Shown here: one piece after another, positions 1 through 8,194 of the stretch | Layout of the letters: each line of letters starts with the position of its first letter | How positions within the stretch are numbered: the stretch's first letter is position 1 | Assembly: GCA_002428485.1 (NCBI GenBank) | Contig: DIWM01000036.1 | Location: forward strand, 6,441 to 70,440 | Origin: Deltaproteobacteria bacterium UBA6106 | GTDB taxonomy: Bacteria; Desulfobacterota; Syntrophorhabdia; Syntrophorhabdales; Syntrophorhabdaceae | DNA: 64,000 nucleotides | Direction: 5' to 3' | Position numbers and translations under genes: made by a program | Notes under the pieces: generated by a model | Databases searched by the model: none | What the model was told of the DNA's origin: nothing | The model's input: only the letters and a program-made list of their open reading frames with translations

Positions 1-1
1 G

Positions 2-307
2 CTGAAGGGCACAGCAGAGACAACAGGCGGCACCTTTTGCCTGACGAGCGAACCGGGCAGGGGGACGGAGATTCGCGTCACCTTCAATGCCGATCATCCC
101 GATCTTCCTCCGCTGGGGAATCTGAAGGATACGATCCTGGTGCTGACGGTGGGCAATCCGGAAGTAAATTTTTTGTTCAGGTACAAGAATAGCGTCAAGG
201 AGTTTCTTCTCGACACGGCAGAGGTTAAAGATCTCCTCGGCGGCGTGCCCATAAACCATCCGGAAGTGATAAGCTTTTTAAGCAAATATCTTGACGAACA
301 TCTATAA
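2..307 (+). CDS. C-terminal fragment of a GHKL-type (HATPase_c) ATP-binding protein
   Basis: The window opens inside this gene, so only the last 101 codons and the TAA stop are present. The first residues include TGGTFCLTSEPGRGTEI, which matches the closing glycine box of a histidine-kinase-like/anti-sigma ATPase fold, where SxxGxGT ends the ATP site. About 75 further residues follow with no domain I recognise. It lies 39 bases before the cysteine-less HydD-like gene on the same strand, so it probably belongs to the hydrogenase operon. Similar small GHKL ATPases are known in HydABC operons of other anaerobes (from memory), where their role is unclear; a sensory or regulatory role is inference. 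Confidence 0.6.
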   Translation: MKGTAETTGGTFCLTSEPGRGTEIRVTFNADHPDLPPLGNLKDTILVLTVGNPEVNFLFRYKNSVKEFLLDTAEVKDLLGGVPINHPEVISFLSKYLDEHL

Positions 308-346
308 ATTCGGATAGATTATCTCAGTTGCAAAGGAGGGTTGTAC

Positions 347-706
347 ATGAACTTAGAAGATCTTAAAAAAATACGTGAAAAGGCACAAAAGGATGTGGAG
401 CTAAGGCAAAAACAGGCAAGGATCAGGGTGGTTGTCGGCATGGGGACAAGCGGCATCGCCTCAGGGGCCAGGGAAGTGCTGAAAACATTCGTTGAAGAGA
501 TCGGGAGAAGAAATCTCACCGACGTCGTCGTCACCCAGACCGGTGAGAAGGGACTTGCCTCCCGGGAACCGATGGTTGAAATCTTTGAGGAAGGCAAACC
601 TGTTGTTATCTACGGCAGTATGGACTCTGAAAAATCGAAGAGGGTCGTCGTAGAACATATTGTGAACGGCAACCCCGTCACGGAATACGCTATCGAGGTA
701 ATGTAA
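347..706 (+). CDS. HydD-like thioredoxin-fold [2Fe-2S] ferredoxin homologue lacking all cysteines
   Basis: This 119-residue protein has the layout of the small thioredoxin-like [2Fe-2S] proteins found beside hydC in trimeric hydrogenase operons: a helical N-terminus (NLEDLKKIREKA), then VVVGMGTSGIASGAREVL, then VTQTGEKGLASREP. In the family I recall, these read roughly GTCGIAxGA and TGCxGLC and supply the four cluster ligands. Here every one is replaced and the protein contains no cysteine at all, so it cannot hold the usual cluster. I chose ATG 347 because AAAGGAGGG sits 6-7 bases upstream; the TTG at 341 would abut the ribosome site. hydC1 starts 16 bases after its stop. A structural role in the complex is inference. 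Confidence 0.75.
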   Translation: MNLEDLKKIREKAQKDVELRQKQARIRVVVGMGTSGIASGAREVLKTFVEEIGRRNLTDVVVTQTGEKGLASREPMVEIFEEGKPVVIYGSMDSEKSKRVVVEHIVNGNPVTEYAIEVM

Positions 707-722
707 AGGAGGTTAGGCGACC

Positions 723-1181
723 TTGTACAGAGAACAGCTCCTAAAAAAATTTAATCCGGCGTTGGACAATATCCTTTATATACTCCATGAGCTCCAAGAC
801 AACAACCCTGAACATTATCTTGCAAAAGAAGATATCAGGGTCTGCGCGGACTACCTGGAAGTTCCTTACAGCTATGTGCACAGCGTTGCAAGCTTCTATA
901 CCATGTTCAGCCTCAAGCCGAGGGGTCGCTATATCATACGGCTTTGCGATTCCCCGCCATGCCACCTTATGGGATCCCAGTCGCTCCTCGATTACCTGAA
1001 AAAGGCGTTGAAGGTCAATGTCGGAGAGACGACCCAGGACAAGATGTTTACCCTTGAGCTTACAAGCTGTCTCGGCGTCTGCGGAGTAGCTCCTGCGATG
1101 ATGATCAATGAAGAGATGTTCGGCAATCTTACACCGGCAGCAGTCGACTCAATCCTGGACAAAAGGAGAAAAGAGCTATGA
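723..1181 (+). CDS. hydC: [FeFe] hydrogenase 1, HydC (NuoE-like) subunit
   Basis: A 152-residue NuoE-family protein: a helical N-terminal region, then a thioredoxin-like [2Fe-2S] domain with ligands C75 and C80 (CDSPPC) and C116 and C120 (CLGVC). All four cysteines are intact, unlike the neighbouring HydD-like protein and HydB1. In trimeric HydABC enzymes this subunit binds HydB and carries electrons at the NAD(H)-flavin end. The start is TTG 723, with AAGGAGG ending ten bases upstream. The stop overlaps the hydB1 start (ATGA), which implies translational coupling. Confidence 0.9.
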   Translation: MYREQLLKKFNPALDNILYILHELQDNNPEHYLAKEDIRVCADYLEVPYSYVHSVASFYTMFSLKPRGRYIIRLCDSPPCHLMGSQSLLDYLKKALKVNVGETTQDKMFTLELTSCLGVCGVAPAMMINEEMFGNLTPAAVDSILDKRRKEL

Positions 1182-2758
1182 ACCTGGTGAGAAACCACGT
1201 ACTGATAAGTATCGATGCAGGCACCATAATGGCGGGTGCCCGTGCAGTGGAAAAGACCCTTGTCAATGAGATTGCCTCGCAGGGCCTTACCGATGAGATA
1301 TCCGTCCTGGAAACCGGCAGCGTTGGCGCAACGGGCCAGGGGGTTATTCTTGTGGTCTACCCCGAGGGCGTTTATTACGGCAATGTGACTCCGCAGGATA
1401 TTCCGGAACTGGTGGAAGAGCACCTTTTAAAGGGACGACCTCTCAAAAGGCTTATACTCTCTGAAGTACCCAGGCAGCACGTCATCAAGAAAGAAAAAAC
1501 GGGGCTTCTCAAGGAACAGCCGCGTATCGTCCTGAAAAACAGCGGCATTATCAACCCTGAAAATATTGACGAATACATCGCTGCAAACGGTTATGAGGCA
1601 ATAGCCAAGGCACTCACCACAATGACGCCCGATGAAGTGATCGAGGAGACAAAAAAGTCAGGTCTCGTAGGACGAGGCGGGGCTGCATTTACAACGGGTA
1701 TAAAATGGGACTTTGCCCGCAAGGCAGCGGGCGACATCAAATATATCGTATGTAATGCCGATGAAGGTGAGCCGGGTACATTCAAAGACAGGCTCATACT
1801 CGAGGGCGATCCCCACAAGCTCATCGAAGGCATGCTCATAGCCGGTTATGCAGTCGGCGCAAGCAAAGGTTTCGTCTATATCAGGGGCGAATACGCACTC
1901 TCAATAGAGCGCCTCGAAAAGGCGATCGGCCAGGCAAGACAATACGGACTCCTCGGCGACAACATCCTCGAAGGTCCGTTCAGCTTTGACATCACCGTGA
2001 TGAAAGGTGCGGGGGCGTATGTCTGCGGCGAAGAGACGGCGCTCATCGAGTCTCTCGAGGGTAAGCGCGGCCATCCCCGGAACAAACCCCCTTACCCTGT
2101 TACAGAGGGCCTCTGGGCAAAACCGACAGTTGTCAATAACGTGGAAACCCTTGCCAATGTCCCCGATATCATCCTCCATGGCGCATTATGGTTCAGGGGA
2201 TACGGGACAGAAAAATGTACCGGCACAAAAGTATTTACCATTATCGGAAATGTTGCAACACCGGGGCTTATTGAAGTTGAGATGGGCACCACCTTGCGTG
2301 ATATCATCTATGAATATGCCGGTGGCATAAAAGACGGAAAACAATTCAAATGCGCCCTCGTCGGAGGGGCAGCAGGAGCATTTCTCGGCCCGGATATGCT
2401 CGATGTAAAGATGGATTTTGTCAATCTGAAAGAATACGCGGCAGTGCTGGGATCAGGCGCGATCCTGGTTATGGACGAAGATGTTGATATGCTGGATATG
2501 CTCAAGAGCGTCCTCCATTTTTTCAGACACGAATCCTGCGGCCACTGCGTGCCCTGCCGCCTTGGGACTGCCCAGCTGGTAAAGATCATTGACCGTGTGT
2601 CAGCGTCCAAAGGGAAGAAGGACGATATTGATAAACTCATAAAGATCGCACAGGTTATGCAAGCCACATCCTTCTGCCCCCTCGGCCAGTCACTCAATCT
2701 CCCAATCTCCAGCTCCCTGAAATATTTCGGGGATGAGATACGCAGCCGCGTTCGGTAG
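1178..2758 (+). CDS. hydB: [FeFe] hydrogenase 1, HydB (NuoF-like) flavoprotein subunit with cysteine-less N-terminal domain
   Basis: A 526-residue NuoF-type subunit that should bind FMN and NAD(H). The flavin/NAD core shows GRGGAAFTTG (from residue 165) and NADEGEPGTF; the [4Fe-4S] site shows SCGHCVPCR (C454, C457, C460) plus C500. The N-terminal thioredoxin-like domain has lost its cluster: against HydB2 it aligns without gaps, and C11, C16, C21, C48 and C52 of HydB2 are S, T, A, S and T here. It stops soon after the NuoF core and lacks the C-terminal two-[4Fe-4S] ferredoxin domain known from bifurcating HydB. ATG 1178 follows AAAGGAG. Whether it bifurcates or simply uses NADH is unknown. 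Confidence 0.92.
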   Translation: MNLVRNHVLISIDAGTIMAGARAVEKTLVNEIASQGLTDEISVLETGSVGATGQGVILVVYPEGVYYGNVTPQDIPELVEEHLLKGRPLKRLILSEVPRQHVIKKEKTGLLKEQPRIVLKNSGIINPENIDEYIAANGYEAIAKALTTMTPDEVIEETKKSGLVGRGGAAFTTGIKWDFARKAAGDIKYIVCNADEGEPGTFKDRLILEGDPHKLIEGMLIAGYAVGASKGFVYIRGEYALSIERLEKAIGQARQYGLLGDNILEGPFSFDITVMKGAGAYVCGEETALIESLEGKRGHPRNKPPYPVTEGLWAKPTVVNNVETLANVPDIILHGALWFRGYGTEKCTGTKVFTIIGNVATPGLIEVEMGTTLRDIIYEYAGGIKDGKQFKCALVGGAAGAFLGPDMLDVKMDFVNLKEYAAVLGSGAILVMDEDVDMLDMLKSVLHFFRHESCGHCVPCRLGTAQLVKIIDRVSASKGKKDDIDKLIKIAQVMQATSFCPLGQSLNLPISSSLKYFGDEIRSRVR

Positions 2759-2799
2759 TAGAGCAGCAATCCAGGGCAATACGATTTTGAGAATAATCC

Positions 2800-4557
2800 A
2801 TGGTAAAGGCGAAGATAAACAACGTCGACGTAGAGGTCCCCGAGGGGACGAGCATACTCTGGGCAGCACGAAAGGCAAACTTCACCATACCCACACTCTG
2901 TAGCCACCCTGACCTTGTCCCTGGCGGACAATGCGGGGTTTGCGTGGTCGAGATAGAAGGGATACCCGGGCTGAAGAGGGCCTGTATGACCCCGCTCGGC
3001 GAAGGCTGGAAGGTCCATACGCACACCGCGCGCCTCATGGAGATAAGAAGACAGCTCGTGGAACTTATCCTCTCTTATCACGATACAGATTGCCTTACAT
3101 GTATAAAAAACAATAACTGTGAGCTCCAGACCCTGGCAGCCACGCTCGGCATCAACACCGTTGAGTGGCATAATCTTGAAGAAAGGCTGCCGATTGACAG
3201 ATCCAGCGTTGCAATCGTCAGGGACCCAAATAAATGTATCCTCTGCGGCAGATGTACGCAGGTATGTTCCAATATGCAGACTGTCAACGCCCTTGCGGTC
3301 AATCACAGGGGATATTCGACGGTCATTACCGCCGCTTTCGACACGGGTCTTGGAAATAGCGTCTGCATAAATTGCGGACAGTGCGTCGTACATTGCCCTG
3401 TGGGCGCCCTGTATGAGAACAGCCATATTGAAAAGGTCTGGGACGCTATTCACGATCCGGACAAGTTTGTGGTTGTGCAGGAGGCGCCGGCTGTAAGGGT
3501 CATGCTTGGAGAAGAGTTCGGCATGGAACCGGGCACCCTCGTGACAGGCAAGATGTATGCTGCATTGAGGAGGATCGGATTTGACTCTGTCCTTGATACA
3601 AACTTCAGCGCCGATCTCACCATTATGGAAGAAGGTACAGAGCTCGTATCACGATTAAAAACAGGTAAAGGCCTCCCCCTCATCACAAGCTGCAGTCCAG
3701 GATGGATAAAATTCATGGAGACATTCTTCCATGATATGATACCCCACATGTCAACCGCGAAATCTCCACAGCAGATGTTCGGAACACTTGCCAAAACGTA
3801 CTTCGCAGAGCAGAGGGGCATAGCACCGGAAAAGATCGTCTCCGTATCCATCATGCCCTGTACTGCAAAAAAATTCGAGTGCCAGAGGCCAGAGATGAGG
3901 GCCAGCGGCTTCCAGGATGTCGACTTCGTGTTAACAACGAGGGAGATCGGCAGGATGCTAAGGGAAGCCGGCATAGACCTTAACGAGATGCCTGACGAAA
4001 AGGCAGACAGCCTGCTCGGTGAATACACCGGGGCGGCAACAATCTTTGGCACAACCGGCGGGGTCATGGAGGCTGCCCTGCGATCGGCCTATTTTCTTGT
4101 TACCGGTCGTGAACTGGAAAGTATCGACATTGCACCGGTAAGAGGACTGAAAGGCATAAAAGAGGCGGAGATTGATATTGACGGCCTGAAGGTTAAGGTA
4201 GCCGTTGCGCACAGCGGAGGACAGGCGCGAAGATTGATGGAAAAGGTACAGGACCAGCTCAGGAGCGAGGGAAAAAGTGAATACCATTTTATCGAGGTCA
4301 TGGCCTGTCCCGGCGGTTGCGTGGGCGGCGGCGGGCAATCATGGGGCAGCAATATGGCGAAGAGGGCACGCCGTGGCGAGTCCCTTTACGCGGAAGACAG
4401 ATCGCTGCGGTACAGGCGATCCCACGAGAACCCCTCCATCAAGGTATTATATGAAAAATTCCTTGGAAAACCGAATTCTGAAAAATCCCACAAACTTCTC
4501 CATACGCATTATTACAAAAGAAGTACTGTGGATGGCAACATTATTGCTGAACAATAA
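2800..4557 (+). CDS. hydA: [FeFe] hydrogenase 1, catalytic subunit HydA
   Basis: 585 residues with the full group A layout. The N-terminal [2Fe-2S] domain has C34, C45, C48 and C62; a His-Cys3 [4Fe-4S] site is HDTDCLTC plus a further Cys; two ferredoxin motifs are CILCGRCTQVC and CINCGQCVVHC. The H-cluster domain has L1 TSCSPGW (C298), L2 MPCTAKKFE (C354) and L3 EVMACPGGCVGGGGQ (C503, C507). L1 has Ser299 where the textbook motif is TSCCPxW. The C-terminal tail with HENPSIK and LLHTHY is usual for trimeric HydA. It makes or oxidises H2 in the cytoplasm using electrons from HydB/HydC. The start at 2800, 41 bases after hydB1, has only a weak ribosome site. Confidence 0.95.
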   Translation: MVKAKINNVDVEVPEGTSILWAARKANFTIPTLCSHPDLVPGGQCGVCVVEIEGIPGLKRACMTPLGEGWKVHTHTARLMEIRRQLVELILSYHDTDCLTCIKNNNCELQTLAATLGINTVEWHNLEERLPIDRSSVAIVRDPNKCILCGRCTQVCSNMQTVNALAVNHRGYSTVITAAFDTGLGNSVCINCGQCVVHCPVGALYENSHIEKVWDAIHDPDKFVVVQEAPAVRVMLGEEFGMEPGTLVTGKMYAALRRIGFDSVLDTNFSADLTIMEEGTELVSRLKTGKGLPLITSCSPGWIKFMETFFHDMIPHMSTAKSPQQMFGTLAKTYFAEQRGIAPEKIVSVSIMPCTAKKFECQRPEMRASGFQDVDFVLTTREIGRMLREAGIDLNEMPDEKADSLLGEYTGAATIFGTTGGVMEAALRSAYFLVTGRELESIDIAPVRGLKGIKEAEIDIDGLKVKVAVAHSGGQARRLMEKVQDQLRSEGKSEYHFIEVMACPGGCVGGGGQSWGSNMAKRARRGESLYAEDRSLRYRRSHENPSIKVLYEKFLGKPNSEKSHKLLHTHYYKRSTVDGNIIAEQ

Positions 4558-4577
4558 CTCTGTAAGGGAGGAGCACG

Positions 4578-5075
4578 ATGGTCAATGAAAACCAATGCAA
4601 CTGTGAACAGGCACAGGAAGAAGAGCTTTATGACAAACTACAGGAGATTATAAAGGAACACAAAGGAAAACCAAAAGAACTTATCATGGCACTGCACAAG
4701 GCACAGAACCTTTTCGGTTATCTGCCCCACAAAGTGCAGGAAATGGTCGCAGAGGGGCTTAATGTCTCTCTCAGCGAGGTATACGGCGTCATTACATTCT
4801 ACAACTTTTTTTCAACTGTCCCCCAGGGAAGGAACGATGTGAAGGTTTGCCTTGGTACGGCATGTTATGTTCGCGGCGGGCAGATGTTGTTGAAGAAAGC
4901 GGAAAAAGAACTGGGGATCAAGGCAGGCGAAACTACCGAGGACAGAAGGTATTCGCTGGGTATCGTTCGTTGCATCGGCGCTTGCGGGCTCGCCCCGGCT
5001 ATGTTGATCAACGATGACGTGTACGGAAGGGTAAAAACCACAAAAATGATAGAGATTATAAAAAAATACGAATAA
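4578..5075 (+). CDS. hydC: [FeFe] hydrogenase 2, HydC (NuoE-like) subunit
   Basis: A 165-residue NuoE homologue and the first gene of the second hydrogenase set, 20 bases after hydA1. The N-terminal helices include LHKAQNLFGYLP; the thioredoxin-like [2Fe-2S] domain carries CLGTAC and CIGAC, so all four ligands are present. It is closer to canonical NuoE than HydC1 is, and has a short acidic N-terminal extension with two extra cysteines (CNCEQAQEEE). ATG 4578 follows a clear GGGAGGAG. It is expected to dock on HydB2 and pass electrons between the flavin and the hydrogenase subunit. Confidence 0.9.
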   Translation: MVNENQCNCEQAQEEELYDKLQEIIKEHKGKPKELIMALHKAQNLFGYLPHKVQEMVAEGLNVSLSEVYGVITFYNFFSTVPQGRNDVKVCLGTACYVRGGQMLLKKAEKELGIKAGETTEDRRYSLGIVRCIGACGLAPAMLINDDVYGRVKTTKMIEIIKKYE

Positions 5076-5101
5076 TTACGAGCAATAAGGAGGCATCCAC
5101 T

Positions 5102-8100
5102 ATGGAAGGGGTACGTGCTCATGTTTTGGTTTGTGCAGGCGCAGCGTGTGTATCTTCAGGTTGTCGGGAAATACGCGATGCTTTAGTCAATAAAGTACAG
5201 GAATATAAGCTTCAGGGAGAAGTGAAGATCATCGAGACGGGTTGTGTCGGTTCCTGCGACCTGGGTCCGCTGGCCCTTGTCTATCCTGAAGGTGTCTTTT
5301 ACCAGAAATTAAAACCGGAAGATGCCGATGAGATCGTCAGGGAGCATCTTCTTAAGGGCAGGATCGTTGAACGTCTGCTGTATAAGGAACCGGGCACAAC
5401 GGAGACAATTCCTGCTTTAAAAGAAATAGATTTCTTCAAGAACCAGACAAAAATAGTCTTGCGGAACTGCGGCGTCATTGATCCACGCAATATCGAGGAA
5501 TATATAGCCCGTGACGGCTACCAGGCACTGGCCAAGGCCCTTACCTCAATGACGCGCGAAGAGGTGATCGATGAAGTGTTAAAGTCCGGGCTTCGCGGAC
5601 GCGGCGGCGGGGGATTTCCTACGGGTCTCAAATGGAAGTTTACCTTTCAATCCCCGGGAGACATCAAATACGTCGTCTGTAATGCCGACGAAGGCGACCC
5701 CGGCGCATTTATGGACCGCAGCGTCCTTGAAGGGGACCCTCACAGCGTCATCGAGGCAATGGCCATAGCCGCATACGCGATCGGCGCGAGCCAGGGATAC
5801 ATTTATATCAGGGCCGAATACCCTCTCGCTATCGAGCGTTTGATCTGGGCTATCGGACAGGCGAGGGAATATAAGTTCCTCGGCAAAAATATCTTTGAGA
5901 CCGGTTTCAATTTTGATCTCGATATCCGTATCGGGGCAGGGGCATTTGTCTGCGGCGAAGAGACGGCCCTCATGATCTCCATAGAAGGAAAAAGGGGGGA
6001 ACCGAGGCCAAGACCGCCCTTCCCTGCCGTACGCGGCCTTTTTGATGCTCCGACACTCCTTAACAACGTTGAGACCTACGCAAACATCCCCGTCATTATC
6101 GTTAAAGGCGCCGCATGGTATGCCCGGTTCGGCACTGAAAAAAGCAGGGGCACAAAGGTTTTCGCGCTTGCCGGCGCCGTGAACAATACGGGCCTCGTCG
6201 AGGTACCCATGGGGACGCCCCTCGGCGACATCATATTCAATATCGGCGGAGGTATCCCCAAGGGGAAGAGGTATAAAGCCGCGCAGCTGGGCGGGCCATC
6301 AGGCGGCTGCGTTCCGATAGAGCACATCAATACGCCGGTAGATTATGAATCGATCATTGAGCTTGGGGCAATCGTAGGATCCGGCGGGCTTATCGTCGCC
6401 GACGAAGATACCTGCATGGTAGATTTTGCCAGGTTCTTCCTTGATTTCACCCAGCATGAGTCCTGCGGCAAGTGCCCTCCCTGCCGCATCGGGACAAAGA
6501 GGATGCTTGAGATATTGAACCGGATCACCCAGGGCAAGGGCGTGCCGGAAGACATAGACAACCTCATTGAACTTGCTTCAAGGATCAAGGATTCGGCATT
6601 ATGCGGACTCGGACAGACCGCGCCAAACCCTGTGCTTGCAACGCTCAGGTACTTCAAACATGAATACTTGGAGCACATAAACGACAAACATTGCAGTGCC
6701 GGTGTATGCAGCGCCCTTTTTGACGCACCCTGCCAGAATGCCTGCCCCACCGACCAAAACGCATGGGGCTACGTGACGCTTATAAGCGAAGGCAAGTTTA
6801 AAGATGCTATTGCATTGATCAAAGAGGCAAATCCCTTTCCCGCTGTGCTGGGCCGTGTCTGCGTGCATCCCTGCGAGAGCAAATGCCGCCGCGGACAGCT
6901 TGATCAGCCTGTAGCGATCTGTGCGCTGAAGCGTTTCGTCGCAGATATGGACATGAGCTCCTTCCCGTCCTACCGTCCCCCGGTAGAACCACCAAAGAAT
7001 AAAAAGGTGGCGGTTATCGGCGCAGGCCCGGCGGGTCTTAGCGGTGCATATTTCCTTGCCTGTAAGGGCTACAAGGTGACTGTTTTTGAGGCATTGCCCG
7101 TTGCGGGCGGCATGCTCGCAGTTGGCATCCCGGATTACCGTCTGCCAAAAGGCGTCCTGAATGCCGAGGTCAAGATGATCACCGACCTCGGTGTGGAGAT
7201 CAGATACAATACCGCTATCGGCAAGGATATTACTATTGACGCGCTCGTGAAAGACGGTTATGAAGCGATCCTGATGGCCACAGGCGCTCACAAAGGCCAA
7301 AAACTCGGAATACCCGGCGAAGACGTCAAGGGAGTCGTTGACGGCGTCACATTCCTGCGCAGCCTTAATCTCAATGAAACCGTGAAAGCAGAAGGAAAGG
7401 TCGCCGTCATCGGAGGCGGCAACGTGGCAATCGATGCTGCCCGGTCTGCATTGCGCCTCGGCGCAGATGAGGTTTTCATTCTCTACCGGAGAGAAAAGGA
7501 AGACATGCCTGCATACATTGAAGAGATCGAAGAGGCTGAAAAAGAAGGGGTCGTAATTCATACCCTCGTCGCGCCAAAGCAGGTTGTTGTCAAAAAGGGC
7601 AAGGTTACAGGAGTAGAGTGCGTCCGGATGTCCCTCGGGAAATTTGATAAAGGCGGCCGCCGTATCCCTCAGCCGATCACGGGCTCTGAGTTTGTCGTGG
7701 ATGCCGATATGGTCATCGCCGCAATAGGCCAGGTTCCTGATCTTTCCTATATCAACGGCGACAGCATCAAGATCGGAAAAGGCAACACCATTGAAGTAGA
7801 CCTGAAAACCCTTGCCACTACGAGGGAAGGAACATTCGCCGCCGGAGACAATGTAAGGGGCCCTGCAACAGCAGTTCAGGCAGTGGCGGACGGCAAGAAT
7901 GCGGCATTCGCAATCGACAGGTACCTGGGCGGTGACGGACTGCCGAGAAATGCCTTCCACGAGGAACTTATCGATATGCACGTCACATATGACGAATCAA
8001 TATACCAGCAAGAAAGGGCCAGGACTGCGATGCCTCATCTTCCGATCCCCAAGCGGTACAGGAACTTCAACGAGGTTGTCCTGGGTTACCAGCAAAAGAT

Positions 8101-8188
8101 GGCGATCGAAGAGGCAAAGCGATGCCTCCATTGCTACCTGAGAGAAGAGGAAGAAGAAGAAATCTTAGAAGAGCAGCAAGCAGAATAA
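5102..8188 (+). CDS. hydB: [FeFe] hydrogenase 2, HydB fused to a GltD/NfnB-type NADPH:flavin oxidoreductase
   Basis: A 1028-residue fusion. Residues 1-100 are a thioredoxin-like [2Fe-2S] domain with C11, C16, C48 and C52 intact. Residues ~120-520 are a NuoF core (GRGGGGFPTG, NADEGDPGAF) with [4Fe-4S] ligands C455, C458, C461 and C501. From ~540 the chain becomes a GltD-like module: Fe-S cysteines C544, C548, C587, C591 and C595, the FAD motif VIGAGPAGLSGAY (~638), and the NADPH motif GGGNVAIDAARSAL (~771) followed by LYRREKEDMPA. The fusion replaces the C-terminal ferredoxin domain of standard HydB. It should have an NADH/FMN site and an NADPH/FAD site in one chain; coupling both to H2 is inference. 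AAGGAGG precedes ATG 5102. Confidence 0.92.
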   Translation: MEGVRAHVLVCAGAACVSSGCREIRDALVNKVQEYKLQGEVKIIETGCVGSCDLGPLALVYPEGVFYQKLKPEDADEIVREHLLKGRIVERLLYKEPGTTETIPALKEIDFFKNQTKIVLRNCGVIDPRNIEEYIARDGYQALAKALTSMTREEVIDEVLKSGLRGRGGGGFPTGLKWKFTFQSPGDIKYVVCNADEGDPGAFMDRSVLEGDPHSVIEAMAIAAYAIGASQGYIYIRAEYPLAIERLIWAIGQAREYKFLGKNIFETGFNFDLDIRIGAGAFVCGEETALMISIEGKRGEPRPRPPFPAVRGLFDAPTLLNNVETYANIPVIIVKGAAWYARFGTEKSRGTKVFALAGAVNNTGLVEVPMGTPLGDIIFNIGGGIPKGKRYKAAQLGGPSGGCVPIEHINTPVDYESIIELGAIVGSGGLIVADEDTCMVDFARFFLDFTQHESCGKCPPCRIGTKRMLEILNRITQGKGVPEDIDNLIELASRIKDSALCGLGQTAPNPVLATLRYFKHEYLEHINDKHCSAGVCSALFDAPCQNACPTDQNAWGYVTLISEGKFKDAIALIKEANPFPAVLGRVCVHPCESKCRRGQLDQPVAICALKRFVADMDMSSFPSYRPPVEPPKNKKVAVIGAGPAGLSGAYFLACKGYKVTVFEALPVAGGMLAVGIPDYRLPKGVLNAEVKMITDLGVEIRYNTAIGKDITIDALVKDGYEAILMATGAHKGQKLGIPGEDVKGVVDGVTFLRSLNLNETVKAEGKVAVIGGGNVAIDAARSALRLGADEVFILYRREKEDMPAYIEEIEEAEKEGVVIHTLVAPKQVVVKKGKVTGVECVRMSLGKFDKGGRRIPQPITGSEFVVDADMVIAAIGQVPDLSYINGDSIKIGKGNTIEVDLKTLATTREGTFAAGDNVRGPATAVQAVADGKNAAFAIDRYLGGDGLPRNAFHEELIDMHVTYDESIYQQERARTAMPHLPIPKRYRNFNEVVLGYQQKMAIEEAKRCLHCYLREEEEEEILEEQQAE

Positions 8189-8194
8189 ACAAAT

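Noticed and set aside
2308..3453. A 381-codon minus-strand open frame across hydB1-hydA1
   Set aside because: It runs antisense through two well-supported genes and shows no recognisable domain.
6599..7981. A 460-codon minus-strand open frame opposite hydB2
   Set aside because: It is antisense to the GltD part of HydB2, whose motifs are all in place; long shadow frames are expected opposite such genes.
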